DNA of 60,855 bases from contig JBILMH010000005.1 in the NCBI GenBank assembly GCA_044375625.1, positions 1-60,855 of the forward strand, written 5' to 3'. How positions within the stretch are numbered: the first letter of the stretch is position 1; each line of letters opens with the position of its first letter. This document shows positions 15,352 through 23,393 of the stretch, piece after piece. The DNA is from CAISOG01 sp044375625 (GTDB taxonomy: Bacteria > Pseudomonadota > Alphaproteobacteria > CAISOG01). The position numbers were made by a program, and so were the translations under genes. The notes beneath the pieces are model-generated. The model was given only the letters and a program-made list of their open reading frames with translations. It searched no databases and was not told where the DNA came from.

Positions 15352-16911
15352 ATGTTATCCAGCAAGATTGATCTGAATCCTGATTTTCAACAGGCCATTG
15401 ACCTGATGGAACATGGCCGCCAAAGCCTGTTCATTACGGGTAAGGCGGGCACCGGAAAATCAACCTTGCTGTCTTATTTCTGTGCCAACACGACAAAAGA
15501 ACCAGTGGTGTTGGCACCGACGGGGGTGGCCGCACTGAATGTTAAGGGGCAAACGATTCACAAATTCTTTGGATTCTCCATTGATGTGACCCGCGAAAAA
15601 ATTGAGGCGGGCGAATTTAAGCCCAAAAGCGCCAAGCTTTACAAAAAACTGGCGCTGATTGTTATCGATGAAGTGTCGATGTTGCGCGCCGATTTGTTGG
15701 ACTGCATCGATATGTTTTTGCGGCTTTATGGCCCCGAAGCTAAGCAGCCTTTTGGTGGGGTCAAGATGATTTTTATTGGCGATCTTTACCAACTGCCCCC
15801 CGTGGTTTCGCCCGCTGAGCGGGAAATGTTTTCCACCACCTACCAAACCCCCTATTTCTTCAGCGCCCACGCCCTGAAACATCTTGATCTTGAGTTGATC
15901 GAGCTGGAAAAAGTCTATCGCCAAAAGGATCCCGCCTTTGTTGAGCTGTTGAATCGCATTCGCAACAATTCTGTTGAAGATGACGATATTGTTCAGTTAA
16001 ACCAACGGTTTCAGCCCAACTACACCGCGCCCGAAAAGGTCTTTACGATTCATCTGACCACCACCAACCAACGGGCGGATGAAATCAACGACGCGCATTT
16101 GGATGGATTAACAGGAAAGATGCATCACGCCTCCGCCGGCATAAAGGGTGACTTTGGCAAAGAATACTACCCTACCGCGACCGATTTACGCTTTAAGGCG
16201 GGGTCACAAATCATGATGGTCAGCAATGATCAAAGTCGTCGTTGGGTTAATGGCAGCATCGGTGTCATCGAATCCCTGCAAAAAGATGAGGATGGATACC
16301 CCTGTTTATCGGTACGGTTGCAGGGGCAGGATGAGGCGGTAACGGTGTATCCCTTTACCTGGGAAATTTACCGCTTTGCTGTTGAGGGTGGCAAGATTGT
16401 TTCGGAACCCATGGGCAGCTTTACGCAGTTCCCCTTTCGCTTGGCCTGGGCGGTGACCATTCACAAAAGCCAGGGCAAAACCTTTGACCATGTGGTGATT
16501 GACCTTGGCCGCGGCACCTTTGTTGCGGGTCAATTGTATGTCGCGCTAAGCCGTTGCACCTCCTTTGAGGGGATTGTGTTGAAAACCCCAATCCGCAAGC
16601 AACATATTCGTACCGACTTTCGGATCTATAAATTTCTAACGGGCTATCATTATCGCAAGTCAGAGGCCGCCCTATCCCTGCAAGACAAGGTAAAATTGAT
16701 TGGCCAGGCGATTGCAGAAGGCAAAAACTTGGGGCTAACCTATCTTAAAGCCAACGATACCAAGTCGGAACGGGTGGTGACCCCCCTGACCGTTGGCAAA
16801 GAAACCTATAAGGGCGCGGAGTATTTGGGCGTGAAGGCCTATTGCACCAAACGCCATGAGGAACGGATGTTTCGGGTCGATAGAATCCTGACCATGCAGC
16901 TGCTGTCCTGA
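15352..16911 (+). CDS. Pif1-like superfamily 1 helicase with C-terminal WYL-like domain
   Basis: The 519-residue protein has a full SF1 helicase set: Walker A FITGKAGTGKSTLL, PVVLAPTGVAALNVKGQTIH (motif Ia), Walker B VIDEVSMLRADLLD, IGDLYQLPPVV (motif III), VYRQKD (motif IV), and VTIHKSQGKTFDHVVIDLG with QLYVALSRC (motifs V and VI). This is the Pif1/RecD-like group of 5'-3' DNA helicases. After about residue 450 there is a WYL-like tail, KGAEYLGVKAYC then RHEERMFRVDRILTM, the kind of ligand-sensing domain found fused to helicases and defence regulators. It could serve genome maintenance or phage response. Confidence 0.85.
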   Translation: MLSSKIDLNPDFQQAIDLMEHGRQSLFITGKAGTGKSTLLSYFCANTTKEPVVLAPTGVAALNVKGQTIHKFFGFSIDVTREKIEAGEFKPKSAKLYKKLALIVIDEVSMLRADLLDCIDMFLRLYGPEAKQPFGGVKMIFIGDLYQLPPVVSPAEREMFSTTYQTPYFFSAHALKHLDLELIELEKVYRQKDPAFVELLNRIRNNSVEDDDIVQLNQRFQPNYTAPEKVFTIHLTTTNQRADEINDAHLDGLTGKMHHASAGIKGDFGKEYYPTATDLRFKAGSQIMMVSNDQSRRWVNGSIGVIESLQKDEDGYPCLSVRLQGQDEAVTVYPFTWEIYRFAVEGGKIVSEPMGSFTQFPFRLAWAVTIHKSQGKTFDHVVIDLGRGTFVAGQLYVALSRCTSFEGIVLKTPIRKQHIRTDFRIYKFLTGYHYRKSEAALSLQDKVKLIGQAIAEGKNLGLTYLKANDTKSERVVTPLTVGKETYKGAEYLGVKAYCTKRHEERMFRVDRILTMQLLS

Positions 16912-17008
16912 TACCAACCTGTGAAAGGGCTTTTTGAATGGCGGCTGGGGATAAAAATAATGGATGCGCCCGCCGCCAAGCTCTGCTAAACTGCCCGCCT
17001 GAATAGAT

Positions 17009-17096
17009 GGAGAGGTGGCCGAGTGGTCGATGGCGCACGCCTGGAAAGTGTGTATACCGAAAGGTATCGCGGGTTCGAATCCCGCTCTCTCCTCCA
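17009..17096 (+). tRNA. tRNA-Ser (anticodon GGA)
   Basis: Acceptor GGAGAGG pairs with TCTCTCC (one G-U), D-arm GGCCGAGTGGTCGATGGC, anticodon loop CCTGGAAAG with GGA, long variable arm GTATACCGAAAGGTATC, T-arm GCGGGTTCGAATCCCGC, encoded CCA. The anticodon stem holds a G-U pair (CACGC/GTGTG). Base 73 is T instead of the usual G, as in the other tRNA-Ser of this window. Confidence 0.95.
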
Positions 17097-17157
17097 TCCC
17101 CCGATGCCAAGGCATCCAAAGGCAGCCAGAAAACTGGGGATTCTGGCTATTCCAGGA

Positions 17158-17499
17158 TTAAAAATCCAGCTGGGTTTCATCAATGCCAAAAGCCTGCGCG
17201 ATTCTTTGGCGGCTGGATTTGCGGATGGTTTTTTTGCTCTCAAGCTGGGCATAGGATCCCTGGGTAATGCCCATGCGGGTGGCAACATCGGTTTGGGTAA
17301 GCTCAAGATACTCCCGCCAGGCACGGGCAGCCGACCAATCATGCGCCAGCGCCCTATCCACCACCTCAAGCGGGATGGCGGGCTCCGCCCTAGGCTTGTT
17401 ATGAATCAACGCTTGGTATTCGGCAAAGGGCAACACGGCAAAGGCAGGCTGGCCAGCGTTGTCACGCAGAATTTGTACAGTATCAGTAAGTGTGTTCAT
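17158..17499 (-). CDS. HigA-like XRE-family antitoxin
   Basis: The 113-residue protein has a C-terminal helix-turn-helix: YLELTQTDVATRMGITQGSY, then AQLESKKTIRKSSRQRIAQA. The N-terminal part (QILRDNAGQPAFAVLPFAEY) resembles the Phd/HigA-type segment that binds a toxin. The ATG at 17499 follows GAGGAGG and overlaps the upstream toxin gene by 17 bases, so translation is coupled. In such pairs the antitoxin also represses the operon. The pair lies 62 bases past a tRNA-Ser gene on the opposite strand. Confidence 0.85.
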   Translation of the reverse strand: MNTLTDTVQILRDNAGQPAFAVLPFAEYQALIHNKPRAEPAIPLEVVDRALAHDWSAARAWREYLELTQTDVATRMGITQGSYAQLESKKTIRKSSRQRIAQAFGIDETQLDF

Positions 17500-17737
17500 C
17501 ACGTTTCTTAACCTCCTCGATTGAGACGATGCGAACAACACCGTCAAAATTGAAAAAAACTCGAAAATTACCAACGCGCAGACGGTACTGATAGTCGTGA
17601 TTGCTAAGGGCTTTGACGTTGATGCAGTTGGGCATGTCAGCAAGGCTGTAGCACGCCGCAACAATGGCTTTACTGTCTTCGCCCTGCAACTTACGCAACT
17701 GTTTGGCGGCCTTGCGGGTAATCTCGACCTTGTTCAT
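17483..17737 (-). CDS. RelE/ParE/HigB-superfamily toxin
   Basis: The 84-residue protein shows the RelE/ParE fold: VEITRKAAKQLRKLQGED, a central NCINVKALSNHDYQYRLRVG and the strand NFRVFFNFDGVVRIVSIEEV, then KKRDEHTY. The YRLRVGNFRVFF segment is the hallmark. Such toxins cleave mRNA at the ribosome or poison gyrase; which one cannot be read from sequence. The toxin-first order is that of higBA modules. It is somewhat AT-richer than the his operon beside it. Confidence 0.85.
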   Translation of the reverse strand: MNKVEITRKAAKQLRKLQGEDSKAIVAACYSLADMPNCINVKALSNHDYQYRLRVGNFRVFFNFDGVVRIVSIEEVKKRDEHTY

Positions 17738-17819
17738 AGGTCTTATTATGGGTTATTTATTGGATTTGTCAACAGTTTTCTAATAATTGGGAGCAGAGGT
17801 AAGGGGAGGGATCACCGTT

Positions 17820-17857
17820 TCTATACCTCAGAGTCTATACCTCAGAGTCTATACCTC
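17820..17857. repeat. three tandem 14-bp repeats at the hisD 3' end
   Basis: CTATACCTCAGAGT is repeated nearly three times; the last copy runs into the hisD stop codon (TGA at 17849-17851 on the minus strand) and the final residues Phe-Glu-Val. Copy-number change here could alter the hisD terminus or the 3' untranslated region. Confidence 0.7.
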
Positions 17858-19153
17858 AAATTTTGGGGCGCGGCATTCGACGGCGCGGGCGTGCGCCTCT
17901 AACCCCTCTAACCGTGCCAGGGCGGCAATTTCCCGTGCCAACTGGCCTGGTAAGGTTGAAGGCAAGGATTGGGTGTATGCCGCCGCGCCATGATCGGTGA
18001 TAAAGGTTTTGGGCTTTAGAAAATTGCTGACCGACAGGCCAGCATGGAAGCGCCCCGACCCGTTGGTGGGCAGGGTGTGGTTGGGGCCCAGCCCATAGTC
18101 GCCCAACACTTCGGCGGCGCGGGCACCGACAAAAATACCGCCATATTGGGTGCATTGCTGCCCCCAATGCGATGGGTTTTCGGTCATGATTTGCAGATGT
18201 TCTGGCGCCAATTGGTTGGCCAGCTGCACCGCCTGTTCCAAACTAAGCTGTACCATGGCACCCTGGGACAATGCCGCGCGCGCGGTTGATTGATTCGGCT
18301 GCGGCAGGGTGGGCAGCTGGGCGGCCAGGGCATCTTGCACGCTGGCCAACAAAGCGGACGATGGCGTCAATAGGGTGACAATCGCTTCGGTATCATGTTC
18401 GGCCTGCGCCAACAAATCGGCGGCGATCCAGGCGGGATTGGCACTGTCATCGGCAATAATCAGCAATTCGGATGGACCCGCCAGAAAATCGATGCCGCGC
18501 TGATTGGCGACCATTTGCTTGGCCGCCGCCACCCATTGATTGCCTGGGCCAACAATCATGTCACAGGGGTCAATCAGGCCGCCACCAAAGGCCAGGGTGG
18601 CAATCGCCTGCGCCCCGCCAATCGCCAACACCGCATGCGCGCCCGCAATCGCCGCCGCCGCCAACATCAGGGGGGCGGGGTTGGGCGAGGCCAAGGTAAT
18701 CTGCCGCACCCCCGCAACCTGGGCGGGAATGACCGTCATCAACACGCTGGACACCAGGGGATAGCGCCCGCCCGGCGCATAGCACCCAACCCGTTCAATC
18801 GGGATGTGGCGCACCCCCATGCTTAGCCCTTCTGCGCCAGCGGGCATGTCAAAATCCTGATACAGCTGGCGTTGGCGGGCGGCAAAGCCGCGAATCCGTT
18901 CCGCCGCGGTTTGCAACAGCTGGCGCGGCTCATCGGCCAGATTGGCCAGGGCGGCTTCACAGGCGGCGCGATCATACAGCATCGGCTGTCCCGCAACCCA
19001 TCCATCCCATTGCGCGGCATAGTTTTCGACCGCGGATCGGCCGTGGCGACGAACATCCTCAAGAATCTGTTGCGCCCCCGCCAACACTTCAGCGGGCAGC
19101 GGGTTTGCGGCGCGTGCCAGCAGGCTGGCGGCATCCTTGATAGGCATGATCAT
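17849..19153 (-). CDS. hisD: histidinol dehydrogenase
   Basis: HisD oxidises L-histidinol in two NAD-dependent steps to L-histidine, ending the pathway. Motifs seen are GCYAPGGRYPLVSSVLMT, GPGNQWVAAAKQMV, FLAGPSELLIIADDSANPAW followed by LLAQAEHD, the zinc/catalytic-region APEHLQIM, and FKPKTFITDH-like text as NFLKPKTFITD. Length (434 residues) is normal. The ATG at 19153 shares ATGA with the stop codon of the HisA-IE gene, marking translational coupling; a second ATG lies two codons further in. It is the last gene of the his operon. Confidence 0.97.
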   Translation of the reverse strand: MIMPIKDAASLLARAANPLPAEVLAGAQQILEDVRRHGRSAVENYAAQWDGWVAGQPMLYDRAACEAALANLADEPRQLLQTAAERIRGFAARQRQLYQDFDMPAGAEGLSMGVRHIPIERVGCYAPGGRYPLVSSVLMTVIPAQVAGVRQITLASPNPAPLMLAAAAIAGAHAVLAIGGAQAIATLAFGGGLIDPCDMIVGPGNQWVAAAKQMVANQRGIDFLAGPSELLIIADDSANPAWIAADLLAQAEHDTEAIVTLLTPSSALLASVQDALAAQLPTLPQPNQSTARAALSQGAMVQLSLEQAVQLANQLAPEHLQIMTENPSHWGQQCTQYGGIFVGARAAEVLGDYGLGPNHTLPTNGSGRFHAGLSVSNFLKPKTFITDHGAAAYTQSLPSTLPGQLAREIAALARLEGLEAHARAVECRAPKFEV

Positions 19154-20430
19154 GATGTGGCCTTTCTGTCGCCCCCACGGCGGGCAATTTTGCGGGAACG
19201 GCTGTTCAGTTCGTCCCAAACAGCTGACCAGGGAATGTGCTGTTGCGCCAGCTTGACGGCGGCAAAATACAAAACATCGGCGGTTTCGGCGACAATCTCC
19301 TGCACGGAATTGGCCATCGCCAGCTCGCCCCCCTCCTCCTGAATCTTGGCGTTTAACAGCCCCGGTTCGGCCAGCAATCGTTGGGTATAGGATTGCGCAT
19401 CCTCCGCCTGCATCGCACGATCTATCCGCTGCGCCAGCGCGCTGATACCGCCATTTGTGCCAAAGTCGGCCTCAAAACAGCTGGCTGTTCCCAAATGGCA
19501 AAAGCCGTCGCCCAGTTGTTGCACCGTGAATTGCAGGGCGTCGCGATCGCAATCCACCGCAATCCGCAACAGTTTCTGGCGGGCGCCTGAGGTTTCCCCC
19601 TTACGCCACAGGCCGCCGCGTGATCGGGAATGGTAAATGCCCGCCCCCTCAGCCAACGCCGCCTGCAAGCTTTCGCCATTGGAATAGACCAATCCCAGCG
19701 CCTGGTGGTTGCTATCCACCACCACAGTTGGCCACAGGCCGTCGGCACGGTCGGAAATCATCATGGCCGCCAAACAATCGGCGATGGTCAATTTGCCCGT
19801 ATACAGCGCCATCCCAACCTGGGCATCCACCCCCATCCTGTCCAATTCGGCAATCTGTTGCGCGGTGGTAATGCCGCCCGCCATGGTCAGCTTAACGGTT
19901 GAGGCCGCCGCCAAAATCGGTGCCACCGCCGCGGTGTCAAAGCCGCCCATGGTGCCTTCGATGTCGATGTTGGTTACCAAAAAGCCGCCAACCCAATCGC
20001 GCAGCTCAGCCATGCGGGTCAGGCCAGAGGTTTCCTGCACCGTTTTCCACCCCTCAACCGCTACCTTGCCGCCACGCATATCCACCGCGGCCATCACCCG
20101 ATCCCTGGGCAATTGCGACAAAATGGCCGGCTCAGCCTTAGTGCCCAAAATGACCTTCACCGCCCCCGCGTTCAGCCAATCGCTGGCCGCCTCAAGGCTG
20201 CGAATCCCGCCACCAACGCGACAGGGGGCATGACGGCACAGGGTTTTGATCAGATCGCGGTTATCGCCCTGCCCCATGGCGGCATCCAGATCAATCACCG
20301 CCACCTCACCCGTCATGCCAAATTGTTTGGCCAGGGCAATCGGATCCTCAGCCGCCTGCAACGCCATTTTTTCACCCTGTACCAGCTGAACGGCTTTGCC
20401 ATTCATGATATCTATTGATGGGATAATCAC
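19150..20430 (-). CDS. hisAIE: trifunctional HisA-HisI-HisE fusion protein
   Basis: One 426-residue chain joins three histidine enzymes. Residues 1-222 are HisA (ProFAR isomerase): SIDIMNGKAVQL, DLDAAMGQGDN, VGGGIRSLE, and LTMAGGITTA. Residues about 232-320 are HisI (phosphoribosyl-AMP cyclohydrolase): YHSRSRGGLWRKGETSG, DCDRDALQF and CHLGTASCF. Residues about 328-426 are HisE (phosphoribosyl-ATP pyrophosphatase): SYTQRLLAEPG, IQEEGGELAMA and VAETADVLYF. The chain thus performs steps 2, 3 and 4 in sequence. HisIE fusions are common; attachment of HisA in front is unusual in my knowledge. No stop or frameshift breaks the joints. GTG at 20430 overlaps the hisF stop as GTGA, and its own stop overlaps hisD as ATGA. 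Confidence 0.95.
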   Translation of the reverse strand: MIIPSIDIMNGKAVQLVQGEKMALQAAEDPIALAKQFGMTGEVAVIDLDAAMGQGDNRDLIKTLCRHAPCRVGGGIRSLEAASDWLNAGAVKVILGTKAEPAILSQLPRDRVMAAVDMRGGKVAVEGWKTVQETSGLTRMAELRDWVGGFLVTNIDIEGTMGGFDTAAVAPILAAASTVKLTMAGGITTAQQIAELDRMGVDAQVGMALYTGKLTIADCLAAMMISDRADGLWPTVVVDSNHQALGLVYSNGESLQAALAEGAGIYHSRSRGGLWRKGETSGARQKLLRIAVDCDRDALQFTVQQLGDGFCHLGTASCFEADFGTNGGISALAQRIDRAMQAEDAQSYTQRLLAEPGLLNAKIQEEGGELAMANSVQEIVAETADVLYFAAVKLAQQHIPWSAVWDELNSRSRKIARRGGDRKATS

Positions 20431-21167
20431 GGGCGAATCTCCTGACCGGCTTGCGAAAGATAGGTTTTGACGTCGGGGATGCTAAGGATGCCATCATGGA
20501 ACAGGCTAGCGGCCAAAACCGCGCTGGCGCCTGCCTGCAACGCGGCCAGGAAGTCGGGCAACTGCCCCGCCCCGCCTGAGGCGATGACGGGAATGGCAAC
20601 GCTGCCGCTGACCGCCCGCAACAAATCGGTGTCATAGCCGCTTTGCTGACCATCCCGATTCATGCTGGTCAACAGGATTTCGCCCGCCCCCAACTGTTCG
20701 GCCTGTTTAGCCCAGGCGGTTACGTCCCAGGCGGTGGCGTCATGGCCTGCGCGGGTAAAGACCTTGCCGTCTTTCGCGTCAATGGCCACCACCGTGCATT
20801 GACGGCCATAAGCGTTCGCCACCTGTGTAATCAAATCGGGCTGCGCCAGGGCGGCAGAATTCAGCGAGACTTTGTCCGCCCCGACATTCAGCAAGGCCTG
20901 CACATCGGCCAAACTGCGCACACCCCCCCCAACCGTCAGGGGGATCGACAACACCTGTCGAACATCATGCACCAGCGACAGGGTGGCCATGCGGTTTTCA
21001 ACCGTGGCCGTGATATCTAAGATGACCAGCTCATCCGCGCCCTGATCCTGATACAGCTTGGCCGCGGCCACGGGATCGCCCGCATCGCGCAAATCTTTGA
21101 ACTGCACGCCTTTGACAATGCGGCCATTTTTCACATCCAAACAGGGAATAATGCGGCGGGTTAGCAT
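20427..21167 (-). CDS. hisF: imidazole glycerol phosphate synthase cyclase subunit HisF
   Basis: HisF uses ammonia from HisH to convert PRFAR to imidazole glycerol phosphate and AICAR; the AICAR re-enters purine synthesis through PurH, also in this window. The barrel has both catalytic aspartates in IIPCLDVKNGRIVKG and VVAIDAKDGK, and phosphate-binding VGGGVRS and IASGGAGQL. The ATG at 21167 follows GGAGGG by six bases; an in-frame ATG-like codon at 21185 is less likely. It overlaps hisH by 7 bases. Confidence 0.97.
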   Translation of the reverse strand: MLTRRIIPCLDVKNGRIVKGVQFKDLRDAGDPVAAAKLYQDQGADELVILDITATVENRMATLSLVHDVRQVLSIPLTVGGGVRSLADVQALLNVGADKVSLNSAALAQPDLITQVANAYGRQCTVVAIDAKDGKVFTRAGHDATAWDVTAWAKQAEQLGAGEILLTSMNRDGQQSGYDTDLLRAVSGSVAIPVIASGGAGQLPDFLAALQAGASAVLAASLFHDGILSIPDVKTYLSQAGQEIRP

Positions 21168-21781
21168 GAAGCGCCCTCCAACCACTGGCTAATTAGGCCT
21201 TCGCCCGCCTTGCCCGACAACTCTGGGTGAAATTGACAGGCCATCACCCCCTGCCGCCTTAGCATGGCCACATAGGGGTAGGCGGCGTCATCGCCATAGG
21301 CAAAGGTGGATAGCTGCCAGCCATCATCGGCCTGCAAGCTTTCCAATCCCACAGCGGGCAGGGCATAGGAATTGGCGAAATAGACATAGTCCTTTTCAGG
21401 CGACATCAGGTTCCAACCCATTTGCGGCACCGGCAGTTTTTGGGTGTTGAGCTTTTTGACGGTTGCGTCTATCACGCCCAACCCCGCCACCCCCGGGCTT
21501 TCATCACTGCCCGCGCACAGAATTTGCATGCCAAGGCAGATCATAAGGGTTTTCTGCCCCGACAAAATGCGGGCACGCAGGGCATCCGTCCAGCCGCGAT
21601 CCGTTAGCGTTTGCATCGCCACGCCAAAGGTGCCCACCCCCGGCACCGCCAGGGCGGGCGCATCGGCAATATCCTGAGCGGTTTCAGCATAGGTTACCGT
21701 GTATCCCAGCCGCTTTAGGCAGGCCGCCATTGAGGCAATGTTGGCAACCCCGCTCGACAAAATACAGACATCGCGGCTCAT
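21161..21781 (-). CDS. hisH: imidazole glycerol phosphate synthase glutaminase subunit HisH
   Basis: HisH is the class I glutamine amidotransferase that feeds ammonia to HisF. The catalytic cysteine stands in MICLGMQILCAG, the His-Glu pair in CQFHPELSGKAG, and the oxyanion region in AVPGVGTFG. Length 206 residues is normal. Its start overlaps the hisB stop by 4 bases, and its 3' end overlaps hisF, so the two subunits should be made in near-equal amounts. Confidence 0.96.
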   Translation of the reverse strand: MSRDVCILSSGVANIASMAACLKRLGYTVTYAETAQDIADAPALAVPGVGTFGVAMQTLTDRGWTDALRARILSGQKTLMICLGMQILCAGSDESPGVAGLGVIDATVKKLNTQKLPVPQMGWNLMSPEKDYVYFANSYALPAVGLESLQADDGWQLSTFAYGDDAAYPYVAMLRRQGVMACQFHPELSGKAGEGLISQWLEGASC

Positions 21782-22359
21782 AAAACGCCCTTGGTGCTGA
21801 CGCTGCCATTAACGGTGACGGCGGCCGCCTGGCGAAAGGCCAACGCAAAAGCCTTAAAGGCCGATTCAACCTTATGATGGTCATTCTCCCCACGTAGCAC
21901 GTCAAGATGCAGGGTCAGGCAGGCTTCAGCCGCCAACGTCCGAAAAAAATGGCTGATGTTTTCACAGGCGACATCGCCGATATTCTCACGGTTCAGATTC
22001 AGCGAAATGATGGCGGTCACCCGCGTCGCCAGATCGATAACGGCGCGGCTTAAGGCCTCATCCAACGGGGCATAGGCCGACCCAAAGCGCTGAATCGATT
22101 GCCGCTTGTCCAACGCCTGGCCAACCGCCTTGCCCAGCACGATGGCACAATCCTCAACCGTATGGTGATCATCCACCTGCAGATCGCCTGTCGCCTTCAG
22201 CTGCAAATCCCAGCCAGCATGTTTGGCCAAACATTCCAACATGTGATCAAAAAACCCCAGACCGGTGGCTATCTCACACTGCCCCTGGCCATCCAGATTC
22301 AGGGTCAGGGTGATGGCCGTCTCACGGGTTTGACGGGTTACGGTGGCGTGACGGGTCAT
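21778..22359 (-). CDS. hisB: imidazoleglycerol-phosphate dehydratase
   Basis: HisB dehydrates imidazole glycerol phosphate to imidazole acetol phosphate. The manganese-binding repeats are visible: GFFDHMLECLAKH, DDHHTVEDCAI, and GENDHHKVESAFKAFA. It is the monofunctional form (193 residues) without the histidinol-phosphatase domain of enterobacterial HisB, so that activity must be encoded elsewhere. The ATG overlaps the hisC stop by 4 bases. Confidence 0.97.
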   Translation of the reverse strand: MTRHATVTRQTRETAITLTLNLDGQGQCEIATGLGFFDHMLECLAKHAGWDLQLKATGDLQVDDHHTVEDCAIVLGKAVGQALDKRQSIQRFGSAYAPLDEALSRAVIDLATRVTAIISLNLNRENIGDVACENISHFFRTLAAEACLTLHLDVLRGENDHHKVESAFKAFALAFRQAAAVTVNGSVSTKGVL

Positions 22360-23393
22360 GGGGAAACCTTTGTTATAGCGTTCATCAGGGTGGCCAGATC
22401 CTGTTCATTTAAGGGTACACCAATGCGGACACAATGGGCGATATGGGGATCATTGGGAAAGCAACGCACCGAAATCCCGCGATCCCCCAAGGATTCGAAC
22501 ATCCTTTGGGCTTGTTCCGCATTTTTGCAGGCAAAGAATACAAAATTTGCCTGGGATGGCCAAACAGAAAAACCAAGCTTGGTCAGGGCGGATTGCAACA
22601 GGGTGCGGTTGGCCTTAATCGCCGCGATGGCCGTATCAACCTGATGCTTTGCGGCCAAAAGCTTTAACCCCTGGTTGATGCTGGGCTGGGAAATGCCATA
22701 GGGTTGCGCCACCTTTTGCATGGCCAGCAGCAGATCGGCATGGCGGCTAAGGGCGTAACCCAACCGCAATCCCGCCGCGCCATAAGCCTTGCTGAAACTT
22801 TGCACCACCACCGTGTTGGGCATGGCCAGCACGGCATCGGTGATATCCTGATCGCTATAGGCCATGTACACCGCATCCAGCACGATTAAGGCCTGGGGGG
22901 CATGATCACGAATGCGGGCGATGACATCAATGGGCACCACCTGCCCCGTTGGATTGTTGGGGGAGGTGACCAGAACAATTCGGGTTTTGGCATCAATGCT
23001 GTCAACGATAGCCTGTTCGGGAAAGGCGGGATCAATCCATGGCACGCAACGCATATCACCGCCCGCCATCGCCACATAGCGCTGAATCATCGGAAAGGTT
23101 GGCACGGCGGTTACCAAATTCCCACCTTCCTCCATCATCGCCAGCATGATTTGCAACAGGGCATCATCCCCCCCCGCGGTGGGGTGAACCATGGCCATGG
23201 GCAGCCCTAGATTGTTGGCCAACGCATCCCGCCAGCCATCAATTTTGGGATAGGAGCCGGCGCAATCACCCAGGATCGCTTGGAAATCAGGAATCACATC
23301 GCGCAGATCCAGCTGGGGGGGACGTTTAGGCCGTGGCGGGGCATAGGGCGCACCAAGGCGGGCAACCCGTTCGGCAAATTGCAACGTCATCAA
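22356..23393 (-). CDS. hisC: histidinol-phosphate aminotransferase
   Basis: HisC is a class I/II PLP aminotransferase converting imidazole acetol phosphate to histidinol phosphate. The PLP lysine lies in SFSKAYGAAGLRLGY, the cofactor-binding SPNNPTG and LDAVYMAYSD are present, and an Arg in CVRIGVP should hold the substrate carboxylate. At 345 residues it is a compact member. The start codon overlaps the hisG stop by 4 bases; the second codon is also ATG. Its position inside an unbroken his operon decides the call over other aminotransferases. Confidence 0.93.
   Translation of the reverse strand: MMTLQFAERVARLGAPYAPPRPKRPPQLDLRDVIPDFQAILGDCAGSYPKIDGWRDALANNLGLPMAMVHPTAGGDDALLQIMLAMMEEGGNLVTAVPTFPMIQRYVAMAGGDMRCVPWIDPAFPEQAIVDSIDAKTRIVLVTSPNNPTGQVVPIDVIARIRDHAPQALIVLDAVYMAYSDQDITDAVLAMPNTVVVQSFSKAYGAAGLRLGYALSRHADLLLAMQKVAQPYGISQPSINQGLKLLAAKHQVDTAIAAIKANRTLLQSALTKLGFSVWPSQANFVFFACKNAEQAQRMFESLGDRGISVRCFPNDPHIAHCVRIGVPLNEQDLATLMNAITKVSP

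Noticed and set aside
17820..17857. CRISPR or attachment site from the 14-bp repeats
   Set aside because: Only three directly adjoining copies without spacers; a simple tandem duplication is enough.
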